Source: Parapedobacter lycopersici_A (GTDB lineage Bacteria; Bacteroidota; Bacteroidia; Sphingobacteriales; Sphingobacteriaceae). From it: 63,336 bases of DNA. The notes under the pieces were generated by a model. It worked only from the letters and a program-made list of their open reading frames with translations. It did not search any database and was not told where the DNA came from. Location of the stretch: assembly GCF_040395035.1 (NCBI RefSeq), contig NZ_JBEBRB010000009.1:1-63336 (forward strand). The letters run 5' to 3'. Positions 53,336-62,054 of the stretch are shown here, piece after piece. The number at the start of each line of letters is the position of its first letter. Position 1 is the stretch's first letter. The translations under genes and the position numbers were made by a program.

Positions 53336-54922
53336 ATGAGAAAGAAAATTGCACTGCCAAAAGGGAAAAGTATTTTCGTGCTTTGCCTGCTGGCAATCAT
53401 GGTCGGATGTACCAAGAATTTTGAAGATATCAATACCGATCCGACCAGACTGGTATCACTTGAACCCGAAGACATCCGGAGATTGTTTTCCAACGCACTC
53501 TATAACGGCGTTGCGGCACCGGACGGGGCACCGCGTTTTCAGACGGGACAGAATTTATTTGCCGATCAATATGCGCAATATTATGCCGGTACGCAGACGG
53601 CCTTTGCCTCTCACCGGTATTCCATCGTACAGAATTGGGTACAGGACCATTGGATTAATACTTACATCGCAACGATGCCGTCTCTGTATTTCATCATCAA
53701 TGAAACAGCAACCGGTGATTTTCCCACGTTAAATGCCATTGCCCGGATCTGGAAGGTGTTTGTGCTCCACCGCACGACGGATTACTTCGGCCCGATCCCT
53801 TATTCGCAGATCGGTTCTACGGAAAAAACCATTGCTTATGACAATCAGCGGGATATCTACTTCGATTTTTTTAAGGAACTGGATGAGGCGACAGCGACAC
53901 TGAGCAGCAACCTCGACCGGCCATCCTATGGGGAGCAGGACCTGATTTATGGCGGTGATAACGCGCTATGGTTGAAATTTGCCAACACACTGCGGCTGCG
54001 GCTGGCGTTACGGATTTCACAGGTGGAACCTGAAAAGGCAAGGCAGGAGGCCGAGACTGCCGTGGCAAATGGTGTGCTGACAGATTTCGCAGAAGATGCG
54101 TACCTAGCTGTTTCTACCAATAATGTGAATCAACTGGCGTATATCTCCGGATGGAACGAATTCCGGATGAGTGCCGCAATGGAAAGCCTGATGACGGGAT
54201 ACGACGATCCGCGGCTTAGCCGGTATTTCCAGCCGGCGGTGCTGACCGGAGAATACAAAGGGGTGCGCAATGGAATGGTGCCGGCGGAGCAGATGTTGCC
54301 CCAGAACGATTATGACCACAGTTCCAATGTGGCCAGGCGATTGATGCCTGAATCTATGGCAATTACGCCAATGTCGGTGATGTACTCCGCGGAAGCCTAT
54401 TTCCTGCGGGCAGAAGGCGCGTTGAATGGTTGGAACATGGGTGGAACGGCGAAGGAATTGTATGAGCAAGGGATTGCGATGTCGATGCGTACCAATGAAA
54501 TTAATAACGCGGATGTGATTAACGATTACATCAATGGAACAAGCCTGCCCGCAGCACCCGGTGGCTATTTCAACACACCGGCGCTGACGGATATTCCGGT
54601 ACAGTTCGCAACCAACCCCGAAAAACAGCGTGAACAGGTGCTGACGCAGAAATGGCTCGCGCTGTTTCCAGATGGGTATGAAGCCTGGGCTGAGGTACGG
54701 CGTTCCGGATACCCGAAATTGTATGCGCTGGTTCACTCGGACAATCCGGATGTTCCTGCAAATACGATGATCCGCCGGATCCCGTTTGTTAATTATGACC
54801 GTGATCGTAACGGGCCGGCCGTAACCGCGGCAGAGGCATTGCTAAGTGGTCCGGACAACGCGGCTACCCCGCTGTGGTGGGATACAAATGGAACGATTAC
54901 GTTAGTGGGCGAAGTCAATTGA
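53336..54922 (+). CDS. SusD-like lipoprotein (SusD-like_2 type, locus B)
   Basis: The 528-residue protein has an SPII signal with lipobox MVGC (Cys 26), then 'TKNFEDINTDPTR', the typical opening of the SusD-like_2 branch. Later blocks include 'FQTGQNLFADQYAQYYAGTQ', 'RIWKVFVLHRTTDYFGPIPYSQ', 'SVMYSAEAYFLRAEGALNGW' and 'EQVLTQKWLALFPDGYEAWAEVRRSGYP'. It should sit on the SusC channel outside the cell and bind substrate. It is followed 8 bases later by the CBM9-like gene. Compared with locus A the SusD belongs to another subfamily, so substrate preference is likely different. Confidence 0.93.
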   Translation: MRKKIALPKGKSIFVLCLLAIMVGCTKNFEDINTDPTRLVSLEPEDIRRLFSNALYNGVAAPDGAPRFQTGQNLFADQYAQYYAGTQTAFASHRYSIVQNWVQDHWINTYIATMPSLYFIINETATGDFPTLNAIARIWKVFVLHRTTDYFGPIPYSQIGSTEKTIAYDNQRDIYFDFFKELDEATATLSSNLDRPSYGEQDLIYGGDNALWLKFANTLRLRLALRISQVEPEKARQEAETAVANGVLTDFAEDAYLAVSTNNVNQLAYISGWNEFRMSAAMESLMTGYDDPRLSRYFQPAVLTGEYKGVRNGMVPAEQMLPQNDYDHSSNVARRLMPESMAITPMSVMYSAEAYFLRAEGALNGWNMGGTAKELYEQGIAMSMRTNEINNADVINDYINGTSLPAAPGGYFNTPALTDIPVQFATNPEKQREQVLTQKWLALFPDGYEAWAEVRRSGYPKLYALVHSDNPDVPANTMIRRIPFVNYDRDRNGPAVTAAEALLSGPDNAATPLWWDTNGTITLVGEVN

Positions 54923-54930
54923 CCGACACG

Positions 54931-55728
54931 ATGACTGGTATAAGCCTGTATATAAGCCAATTTGTTCAGCTGGTATTCGTTATATTGGCCATCGGGCCGG
55001 CGAACGCCATCCCACCGGTGGATGGGTATGCCTTGTGCATGCCTGATAAAGTGCCGCTGCTGGTGCCGAAAGTCGAAGATTTCGAATTAACCGGAACAGG
55101 CAGTCACCCAATTTGGGAATCGGTTGCCTGGCAGTCCATGACAAAACTGGATGACGGTGGGGAAGCCTATGCAAGTAAATTTAAAATCTGCTATTCCAAC
55201 ACGGGAATTTACGTGCTGTTTGAAGGAGAAGACCGCCGTATCACAACCGTTTATGACGAAGACTTCGGCGAACTTTGGAATGGCGATGTTTTTGAAGTTT
55301 TCTTTCACCCGGATACCGGGATAAATCTGTCCGATACTAAGGAAGGAGCTGCGGTTTCCTATGTTGAATATGAAATCAACGCGTTGAATAGCGAACTGGT
55401 GCTTTTTATCAGTCGGAAGGACGGGCAGTCCCGGTCGGACTTCCCCGAACAGTATGATGGAACCCGTCGGGTAAAGAAAGCTGTAAACGTGGCTATACCA
55501 TCAAGCGGAGTGGAAGGTGAGATTGCAGCCTGGTCGGCGGAAATGTATTTTCCGTTTACCCTATTGGCGGATGGCGGCCATACGGTACCCGTAAGTGGTA
55601 CCGTATGGCATGCCAATTTCTGTAGAATAGACTACGATGCGGGTGCGCAGGTGAAATGGTCTTGGACACCGACGATCGAACGGTCTTTCCATGAGCTGGC
55701 GAAGTTTCTCCGTATACAATTTGAATAG
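54931..55728 (+). CDS. Secreted CBM9-like domain protein (locus B)
   Basis: This 265-residue product, starting at ATG 54931, has a signal peptide ('FVQLVFVILAIGPANA') and then a single CBM9-like domain (about 45-260): 'LTGTGSHPIWESVAWQSM', 'FKICYSNTGIYVLFEGEDR', 'LWNGDVFEVFFHPDTG', 'EYEINALNSELVLF' and 'SWTPTIERSFHELAKFLRIQFE'. Such domains bind sugars, often at the reducing end; no catalytic residues are evident. It begins 8 bases after susD and ends 2 bases before the first amidohydrolase, so it is certainly in the same operon. The earlier in-frame ATG at 54874 would lie within susD and is rejected. It could present the substrate to the secreted enzymes. Confidence 0.85.
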   Translation: MTGISLYISQFVQLVFVILAIGPANAIPPVDGYALCMPDKVPLLVPKVEDFELTGTGSHPIWESVAWQSMTKLDDGGEAYASKFKICYSNTGIYVLFEGEDRRITTVYDEDFGELWNGDVFEVFFHPDTGINLSDTKEGAAVSYVEYEINALNSELVLFISRKDGQSRSDFPEQYDGTRRVKKAVNVAIPSSGVEGEIAAWSAEMYFPFTLLADGGHTVPVSGTVWHANFCRIDYDAGAQVKWSWTPTIERSFHELAKFLRIQFE

Positions 55729-55730
55729 TA

Positions 55731-57053
55731 ATGAATAAACCAAAATTAACCGATATGCTAAAACAAACGAATGCATGGCGTAAAGCCGCTTCCGGTACCA
55801 AGCACGTACTCGCGCTGCTGATCTGTTTATTTTCGATGTCCTTGGTAAAGGCCCAGGATATTGATCTGCTGTTGAAGGGCGGCCATGTCATCGATCCGAA
55901 AAACGGCATCAATGAGGTGATGGATGTTGCCGTAGCCGATGGGAAAATCTTCAAGGTTGCCAAAAGCATCCCTGAATCATCGGCCAGGAAGACCATCGAT
56001 GTCGCGGGATTGTATGTAACCCCCGGACTGATCGATATGCATGCCCACGTATTCAATGGGACCAATCCAATGTCTTACATTGCCGATGGACACACGAGCG
56101 TGGCACCGGATGGATTTTCCTTTCGGACGGGCGTAACAACCCTGGTTGATGCCGGATCGTCCGGCTGGCGGAACTTCCGGGATTTTAAAGAACAGACCAT
56201 CGACCGCTCGAGCACCCGGGTACTGGCATTCCTGAATATTGTAGGAATCGGAATGCTGGGCCGGTTTGAAGAACAGGATGTGTCGGATATGAATCCGGTG
56301 ATGACCGCCCATATGATCAAGGAACTTTTTCCGGATATTATCGTGGGCATTAAAGCCGCGCATTACTGGGGTGATTATACTCAGGTAGAGCGTGCTGTGG
56401 AGGCTGGAAACCTCGCAGGTGTACCGGTAATGGTAGACTTTGGCGAACACCAACCACCGCTTTCCATTGAAAAGCTCTTTATGGACATTCTTCGTCCGGG
56501 TGACGCGTTTACGCATACGTATTCGTATGGCCCGAAAAACAGGGAAACGATCGTGGACGAAAAAGGTCATGTAAAGCCCTTCGTGTTTGAGGCCCAGAAA
56601 CGGGGAATTATTTTTGACGTTGGCCATGGCGGTGGGGCGTTTTCATGGCGCCAGGCTATCCCCGCCACGCGCGATGGCTTTTGGGCTGATGTCATCAGCA
56701 CCGACCTGCATACTCAAAGTATGAACGCGGCAATGAAAGGACTGGATAACGTGATGTCCAAATTCCTGACGCTTGGTATGCCGCTTGAGCAGGTTATCCT
56801 GAAAACAACATGGCGCCCGGCACAGGTGATTAGCCGGCCGGACCTCGGCCATTTAAGTGTGGGAAGCGAGGCTGACATTACGGTCCTTAACCTGCGGGAA
56901 GGTAAGTTCGGGTTTTTGGACGTACGTGGTGTCACCCTGGAAGGGGATAAGAAGCTGGAAGCCGAAATCACCATCCGTGCGGGCAGGGTCGTGTGGGACC
57001 TGAATGGCCGCGCCGGCAGGAAATGGGACGATGCGATGATTCTCGAACAATAA
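55731..57053 (+). CDS. Secreted COG3964-type amidohydrolase 1 (locus B)
   Basis: The 440-residue enzyme has a signal peptide (to about SLVKA-Q, residue 41) and the amidohydrolase TIM barrel. Visible ligands are HAH at 104-106, Lys208 (VGIK), His262 (FTHTY) and Asp325 (STDLH). The strand-5 position, which I expect to be His (VHIG) in many family members, is Asp236 (VDFG), with a His240 four residues later. It is about as long as the paralogue in locus A and shows the same 'FRTGVTTLVDAGSSGW' and 'FDVGHGGGAF' blocks. Likely it removes an acyl group (amide or ester) in the periplasm, from a D-configured acid by family analogy. The next paralogue begins 15 bp later. Confidence 0.86.
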   Translation: MNKPKLTDMLKQTNAWRKAASGTKHVLALLICLFSMSLVKAQDIDLLLKGGHVIDPKNGINEVMDVAVADGKIFKVAKSIPESSARKTIDVAGLYVTPGLIDMHAHVFNGTNPMSYIADGHTSVAPDGFSFRTGVTTLVDAGSSGWRNFRDFKEQTIDRSSTRVLAFLNIVGIGMLGRFEEQDVSDMNPVMTAHMIKELFPDIIVGIKAAHYWGDYTQVERAVEAGNLAGVPVMVDFGEHQPPLSIEKLFMDILRPGDAFTHTYSYGPKNRETIVDEKGHVKPFVFEAQKRGIIFDVGHGGGAFSWRQAIPATRDGFWADVISTDLHTQSMNAAMKGLDNVMSKFLTLGMPLEQVILKTTWRPAQVISRPDLGHLSVGSEADITVLNLREGKFGFLDVRGVTLEGDKKLEAEITIRAGRVVWDLNGRAGRKWDDAMILEQ

Positions 57054-57068
57054 GTAAGCAGGATAACC

Positions 57069-58340
57069 ATGAATAATACCAATGTTAAACCCCGCGTGCT
57101 GCGGTTCCTGATCAGACTCAATTGCTGGTTGGTGACGTTAAGCTGCCCGATGCTGCTATTTGGTCAGTCCTATGATTTGTTAATCAAAGGCGGGCACGTC
57201 ATTGATCCCAAAAACGGACGCAACGGCGTCATGGATGTGGCTGTGGCGGGTGATACCATCGCGCTGGTGGCCGCAGACATTCCGGCCGGCGACGCGAAAA
57301 AGGTAATTGATGCCAATGGCTTACTGGTTACTCCCGGGCTGATTAACCTGCATACCCATGTGTTTGTGGGCAGTGAAGCGGGCCAGTTTGCAAATGGCAT
57401 CTCCAGTGTTTCACCAGATGATTTCACCTTCCGGTCGGGCATTACTACGGTGGTGGACGCCGGTACGTCCGGCTGGCGGAGTTTTCCGCTGTTTAAGAAG
57501 CAGGTCATTGACCAGGTGCAGACCCGTGTACTGGCATTTTTGAATATCGCCGGGGCCGGGATGGTGGGCTCCCCGGGCGAACAGGACCTGCAGGACATGA
57601 ACGCCTGGCTCACATCGACGCGGATCAGGGATTATTCCGATGTTATCGTGGGTGTAAAAATTGGACATTACCTGGGTACGGACTGGACGCCCTTTGACCG
57701 GGCGCTGGAAGCGGCGTCGCTGGCCGGTGTACCGCTGTTTGTGGAGTGTCACCTGCCGGAATACACGCTGGAAGACCAATTGAAAAAAATGCGCCCGGGC
57801 GATATCATCACCCACACCTATGAACAGGTAAGCGAACGCATGCCCATCACCGATGAACAGGGTAAGGTGCGTCCGTTCGTGCTGGAAGCGCGCAAGCGGG
57901 GGATATTGTTCGACGTGGGCCATGGCGGCGCCGGTTTCTGGTTTAACCAGGCAATCCCCGCCGTCCAACAGGGTTTTTATCCCGATGCGTTCGGCATGGA
58001 CCTCCACCGCTTCAGTATGAACTCCGGCATGAAAGACATGCTGAATATCATGTCCAAGTTCCTGGCCATGGGCATGCCGCTGGATGAAATTATTCCCGCA
58101 GCTACGTGGAGAGCGGCTGAAGCCATCAAACGTGACGATCTGGGCAACCTCGATGTGGGGGCTCCGGCGGATATCGCGGTGCTGCGGATCCGGGAAGGAG
58201 ATTTCGGTTTCATGGATTCCGGTAGGGAGACACTAAAGGGAACCCGGAAATTTGAGGCGGAAATAACCGTCCGGGCGGGACGGATCGTGTGGGATCTCAA
58301 CGGGATCTCCGGTAAATGGATTGACACCCCGGCCAATTAA
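57069..58340 (+). CDS. Secreted COG3964-type amidohydrolase 2 (locus B)
   Basis: This 423-residue enzyme has a hydrophobic signal ('NCWLVTLSCPMLLFGQ', to about residue 33) and the same barrel. HTH is at 95-97, Lys197 (VGVK), His249 (ITHTY) and Asp311 (GMDLH). On strand 5 the sequence is VECHLPE (Glu226, His228), unlike VDFG of its two relatives; so the metal site or substrate pocket differs, and one may hydrolyse a different linkage. 'NLHTHVFVGS' and 'FDVGHGGAGF' are conserved. It lies between amidohydrolase 1 and the dehydrogenase in one operon. Two tandem paralogues suggest successive or alternative substrates. Confidence 0.86.
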   Translation: MNNTNVKPRVLRFLIRLNCWLVTLSCPMLLFGQSYDLLIKGGHVIDPKNGRNGVMDVAVAGDTIALVAADIPAGDAKKVIDANGLLVTPGLINLHTHVFVGSEAGQFANGISSVSPDDFTFRSGITTVVDAGTSGWRSFPLFKKQVIDQVQTRVLAFLNIAGAGMVGSPGEQDLQDMNAWLTSTRIRDYSDVIVGVKIGHYLGTDWTPFDRALEAASLAGVPLFVECHLPEYTLEDQLKKMRPGDIITHTYEQVSERMPITDEQGKVRPFVLEARKRGILFDVGHGGAGFWFNQAIPAVQQGFYPDAFGMDLHRFSMNSGMKDMLNIMSKFLAMGMPLDEIIPAATWRAAEAIKRDDLGNLDVGAPADIAVLRIREGDFGFMDSGRETLKGTRKFEAEITVRAGRIVWDLNGISGKWIDTPAN

Positions 58341-58374
58341 ACTTGATTGAAATAACGACTTTTTAATTTAACAA

Positions 58375-60168
58375 ATGAACGAAATAACGCAAGTGACTGA
58401 CCGCATGCGGGCTGCCTCCTGGTTTTTTGGTGGCTGTCTGATGGCCTGCATGGCGGTTGCCTGTAACGGCACTAACACAAATGGCACAGCGCTGCCCGCA
58501 AGCGATTCCGATAACGGCGGACTGATCCTGCCGGGGGGCTTTGAGGCGCTGACGATAATTGACAGTGTAGGACCCACGCGGCATATTGCCGTGAACGAAA
58601 ATGGGGATATTTATGCCAAATTCCGCATGTCCAAAAAGGGCGAAGGTGGCTCGGTGGCGATGCGTGACCTGGATGGTGACGGCAAGATCGACTCGATTGT
58701 GCGCTTCGGCGATTATGAAGATCTCGGCGGACTGGCGGTGGGCATGACCATCCACAATGGATACCTTTATACCAGCTCGGTAAAACAGGTACTCCGCAAT
58801 AAACTTCAGCCGGGGGAACTGGTTCCAACAAGCCGTACCGAGGTCATTTTAACGGATAACGACCCCAATGTAGGCCGGAACTGGCATACGACCAAACCGC
58901 CCGCATTCGACCGGCATGGCAATATGTACATTCCGTTCGGCGCACCTTCCGACGCAGGTCAGGACAAAGCGTTGTATGGTCCTACGGGCACTCCTGGGGG
59001 AAAGGGATTGGATCCTTCCCCGGAACGGGAAAAACACGCCGGCATCTGGCGCTTTGACGCTGCTAAGGAGGGACAGACCCAGGAGGATGGTGTACAGGTG
59101 GCTACCGGTCTGCGCAGCGTGGTTGGAATGACATGGAGCCCACTGGATGACCACCTGTATGCGGTTGTAAACGGTATCGATAATTTTCATACCATCTACC
59201 CGGATAAATTTACCGCATGGCAGGGAGCGGTGCTGCCCTCAGAAGTTATGGTGAGAGTGACGGACGGAGCGGATTTTGGCTGGCCGTATGGTTATTACGA
59301 TCAAATACAGGGTAAAAATGTACTGGCACCGGCATATGGGGGCGACGGAAAAATGCAGGGGCGTGCCGCGGATTTTGATCTCCCCGTAGTGGGTTTTCCG
59401 GGGCACTGGGCGCCGATGGACATCCTGTTCTATCAGGGAGACCAATTCCCCGAACGGTATAAACAGGGGGCATTTGTTGCGTTCCACGGTTCAACCGACC
59501 GTTCTCCTTACCCGCAAGCCGGATACATCGTGTGTTTTGTGCCGCTCGTGGACGGAAAGGCGGGGGAATGGGAAGTGTTTGCGGATGGATTTACGGGTGT
59601 GGATACCGTGGAGAACACAAGTGATGCGGTGTACCGTCCGATGGGATTGGCCGAGGGCCCTGACGGCTCGCTCTACATATCGGAATCAAACGACGGCAGG
59701 ATCTGGCGCATCATGTTTAAAGGCGACAGGCAGGCCTTCGGAGCCAATGAGCTAGCGGTAATGGAGAAACAGCGCTCCCGTTCGTATATTAAAACGCCGG
59801 AGGAAGGTGTTGATGAACTCGACAAGGGAAGTATGCTGGAAGGTGGTATCCTCTATGACACTTATTGTGCCTCCTGTCACCAGCGCAATGGAATGGGCGA
59901 TAATAACCTGTATCCGCCGCTCGCCGGATCAGAGCGGGTGACCGGTCCGGTTGAGCCGCTGGTGGATATTATACTGAACGGATTACAGGGCGAAATAACC
60001 GTTAAAGGGAAAACATATAATGGAATTATGCCTCCGCATGCCAACATTCTGGATGATCATGCAGCGGCATCCATTATCAGCTACATCCGAAGCCGGTGGG
60101 ATAACGATGCCAGTCCGATAACGCCGAGCGAAGTCAGGAAAATCAGGGAAAAGGTGGTGAAAAAATAA
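58375..60168 (+). CDS. PQQ-type sugar dehydrogenase/cytochrome c fusion lipoprotein
   Basis: The 597-residue lipoprotein has a signal with lipobox AVAC (Cys 30). Residues about 45-470 form a six-bladed propeller of the L-sorbosone/glucose dehydrogenase family: 'LPGGFEALTIIDSVGPTRHI', 'EDLGGLAVGMTIHNGYLYTSS', 'PAFDRHGNMYIPFGAPSD', 'ATGLRSVVGMTWSP' and 'PMGLAEGPDGSLYISESNDGRIWRI'. Residues about 485-597 are a cytochrome c with haem motif C498-A-S-C501-H502, and 'GIMPPHA' supplies the likely axial Met. It should oxidise a sugar or aldehyde at the periplasmic face and pass electrons to the respiratory chain. PQQ as cofactor is inferred from the family; no PQQ synthesis genes are seen here. Confidence 0.85.
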   Translation: MNEITQVTDRMRAASWFFGGCLMACMAVACNGTNTNGTALPASDSDNGGLILPGGFEALTIIDSVGPTRHIAVNENGDIYAKFRMSKKGEGGSVAMRDLDGDGKIDSIVRFGDYEDLGGLAVGMTIHNGYLYTSSVKQVLRNKLQPGELVPTSRTEVILTDNDPNVGRNWHTTKPPAFDRHGNMYIPFGAPSDAGQDKALYGPTGTPGGKGLDPSPEREKHAGIWRFDAAKEGQTQEDGVQVATGLRSVVGMTWSPLDDHLYAVVNGIDNFHTIYPDKFTAWQGAVLPSEVMVRVTDGADFGWPYGYYDQIQGKNVLAPAYGGDGKMQGRAADFDLPVVGFPGHWAPMDILFYQGDQFPERYKQGAFVAFHGSTDRSPYPQAGYIVCFVPLVDGKAGEWEVFADGFTGVDTVENTSDAVYRPMGLAEGPDGSLYISESNDGRIWRIMFKGDRQAFGANELAVMEKQRSRSYIKTPEEGVDELDKGSMLEGGILYDTYCASCHQRNGMGDNNLYPPLAGSERVTGPVEPLVDIILNGLQGEITVKGKTYNGIMPPHANILDDHAAASIISYIRSRWDNDASPITPSEVRKIREKVVKK

Positions 60169-60195
60169 GAAATCAGTAAAAACCAACAATGATGT

Positions 60196-60214
60196 AATCC
60201 AGTGTTTCTGGATT
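60196..60214 (+). other. Small hairpin before the PLP-enzyme gene
   Basis: AATCCAG (60196-60202) pairs with CTGGATT (60208-60214) around TGTTT, 24 bases before ATG 60239. It has no U-run. It could tune expression of the last gene in the operon, or protect the message end. Confidence 0.35.
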
Positions 60215-60238
60215 GTATACACTTTAAAACCAAAAATA

Positions 60239-61885
60239 ATGAAAAGAAGAGATGTAATAAAAACACTGGGCGTACTTCCCATCGCCGGCCTTTCGGGGGT
60301 GTCTTTAGCGAAAAATGCGACTGTACAGGATTCAAGAACCCGTTTACTGAATGTGCTGGCCAATCAGACTGCCGGCCCCGAAATTTATACGGCTATCGGT
60401 GTGGAACCGGTGATCAACTGCCGGGGTACGTTTACCATCATCGGGGGGTCGGCGGAATTACCGGAGGTAAAGGATGCCATTCACGCCGCTGCCAATTATT
60501 TTGTGCAATATGATGAACTTGCTGCAGGTGTCGGGCAGCACCTTGCTGACTTGACCGGTGCCGAATGGGGCATGGTTTCATCCGGGTGCGCGGCAGGAAT
60601 GAAGCACGTTACGGTAGCCTGTGTCACCGGCGGAAATCCCGAAAAGTTGATCCAGTTGCCTGATATTAGGGGATTCGATAAAACGGAGGTTATCATCCCC
60701 CGGCATTCCCGTAACAGTTACGACCATTCGATACGCAACGTAGGCGTGCGGATCGTCACCGTGGAAACGCTTGACGAGCTTAAGGCAGCGATCGGCCCGC
60801 AAACGGCGATGATCTACCTGTTGGCGCATAATGCTAGTGATTCCGGTCCGCTATCCACCGAGTCGATCGTCGCTGTTGCGAAACCATGGAATGTGCCGGT
60901 ATTGGTTGATGCTGCGGCCGAGGACCTAACCATTCCCAATGTTCACTTGGCACGCGGTGCCGATGTAGTGACCTACAGTGGCGGAAAGGTGATGTGCGGT
61001 CCGCAGGGTGCCGGCCTGGTACTGGGTAAAAAAAGCATTCTTCAGGCTGCGTGGCAGGCGAGTGCGCCGCACCATGGCATCGGCCGTAACGATAAGGTGG
61101 GTCGCGAAGAAACGCTGGGGATGGTTGCTGCCGTTGAAGCATGGATTAAGCGCGATCACCAGAAGGAATGGCAAAAATGGCTTTCCTGGCTGGATACGAT
61201 TGAAAAGCGGGTTTCTGCTGTGCCCGGCATCACCACCGAGGTTCAGGAGCCCACGGCTTTGTCCAATCACAGCCCTACGCTTACCATCAGCTGGGATGCC
61301 AATGCGCTGCATGTAACCGGTGAGGAATTTGCGGATGAACTGGCCCATACGAAACCGCGTATTGCGCTGCAGGCGGGTGAACTGAAAGAAAACGGTGCCA
61401 CTAGTGTGATCATTACCGCGTTTCAGATGCAGGAGGGAAATGACCGGATTGTCGCCGACCGGATTCATGAGCTGCTTTCCAAGAAACGCACGCCAAAACC
61501 GAAAACAATGGCTGCCGCCGCGCACCAGCTGGACGGCCGCTGGGATGTGACCATCCATTTCTTTCATGGGGAAAGTACGCATGTTTTTCTGCTGGAACAG
61601 AAAGGGAACTGGATCAATGGTATTCACCAGGGTGATTTTCACAGCCGGGGGCTGGTTGGCTCTATTGAAGGCGACTCGATAAAATTCCGCAGCGTATTCC
61701 GCAGGCCGGGGGATTCGCTGGTGTATTCGTTTTCGGGTACCGTAACCGGCGATTCCGGAAACACCATTTCCGGAAACCTGCACATGGGGGAATACCTGGA
61801 GTGTACGTTCACCGCGCGGAAACATGAATATACGGACGAGATAAAGCCGATCAAAATACCGGTAGGACCGCCGCTTGCCACTTAG
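60239..61885 (+). CDS. Tat-exported SelA/DgaE-like PLP enzyme with C-terminal beta domain
   Basis: The 548-residue protein starts with a Tat signal ('KRRDVIKTLGVLPIAGLSGVSLA', written in two parts: RRDVIK at 3-8, then the hydrophobic stretch). Residues about 35-435 are the COG1921 (SelA-like) fold I PLP domain: 'IGVEPVINCRGTFT', 'VVSSGCAAGM'-like 'MVSSGCAAGMKHVTVAC', Asp224 (VDAAAE) for the pyridine nitrogen and Lys250 (SGGKVMCGPQGAG) for the Schiff base. Residues about 445-540 form a beta-rich domain ('GRWDVTIHFFHGESTHVFLL', 'GNTISGNLHMGEYLECTF') not present in SelA or DgaE. Relatives act as D-glucosaminate-6-phosphate ammonia-lyase. Export of such an enzyme is unusual. It ends the operon just before a terminator. 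Confidence 0.82.
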   Translation: MKRRDVIKTLGVLPIAGLSGVSLAKNATVQDSRTRLLNVLANQTAGPEIYTAIGVEPVINCRGTFTIIGGSAELPEVKDAIHAAANYFVQYDELAAGVGQHLADLTGAEWGMVSSGCAAGMKHVTVACVTGGNPEKLIQLPDIRGFDKTEVIIPRHSRNSYDHSIRNVGVRIVTVETLDELKAAIGPQTAMIYLLAHNASDSGPLSTESIVAVAKPWNVPVLVDAAAEDLTIPNVHLARGADVVTYSGGKVMCGPQGAGLVLGKKSILQAAWQASAPHHGIGRNDKVGREETLGMVAAVEAWIKRDHQKEWQKWLSWLDTIEKRVSAVPGITTEVQEPTALSNHSPTLTISWDANALHVTGEEFADELAHTKPRIALQAGELKENGATSVIITAFQMQEGNDRIVADRIHELLSKKRTPKPKTMAAAAHQLDGRWDVTIHFFHGESTHVFLLEQKGNWINGIHQGDFHSRGLVGSIEGDSIKFRSVFRRPGDSLVYSFSGTVTGDSGNTISGNLHMGEYLECTFTARKHEYTDEIKPIKIPVGPPLAT

Positions 61886-61917
61886 TCCATTTTTTCATCA
61901 TGTTTATATAGTTGGTG

Positions 61918-61955
61918 TCAGCGACCTGCATACTTGCAGCGTCGCTGATTTTTTT
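61918..61955 (+). terminator. Terminator at the end of the locus B operon
   Basis: TCAGCGAC (61918-61925) pairs with GTCGCTGA (61941-61948), and CTGCA (61926-61930) with TGCAG (61935-61939), one bulged C, followed by seven T. It lies 32 bases after the PLP-enzyme stop. Confidence 0.85.
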
Positions 61956-62054
61956 GCTGTACCTGCCGCGAACGGGTCATCTTCTTTTTCGGGCTAATTG
62001 CCGACAAAACTGGGCTGACTTTTGTATCTTTAGCGCTAAATAAACCCTAAAAAT

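Noticed and set aside
9778..58340. Dihydroorotase or D-aminoacylase as firm names for the three amidohydrolases
   Set aside because: The proteins are secreted, have no pyrimidine gene context, and belong to COG3964, whose members are often misnamed dihydroorotase.
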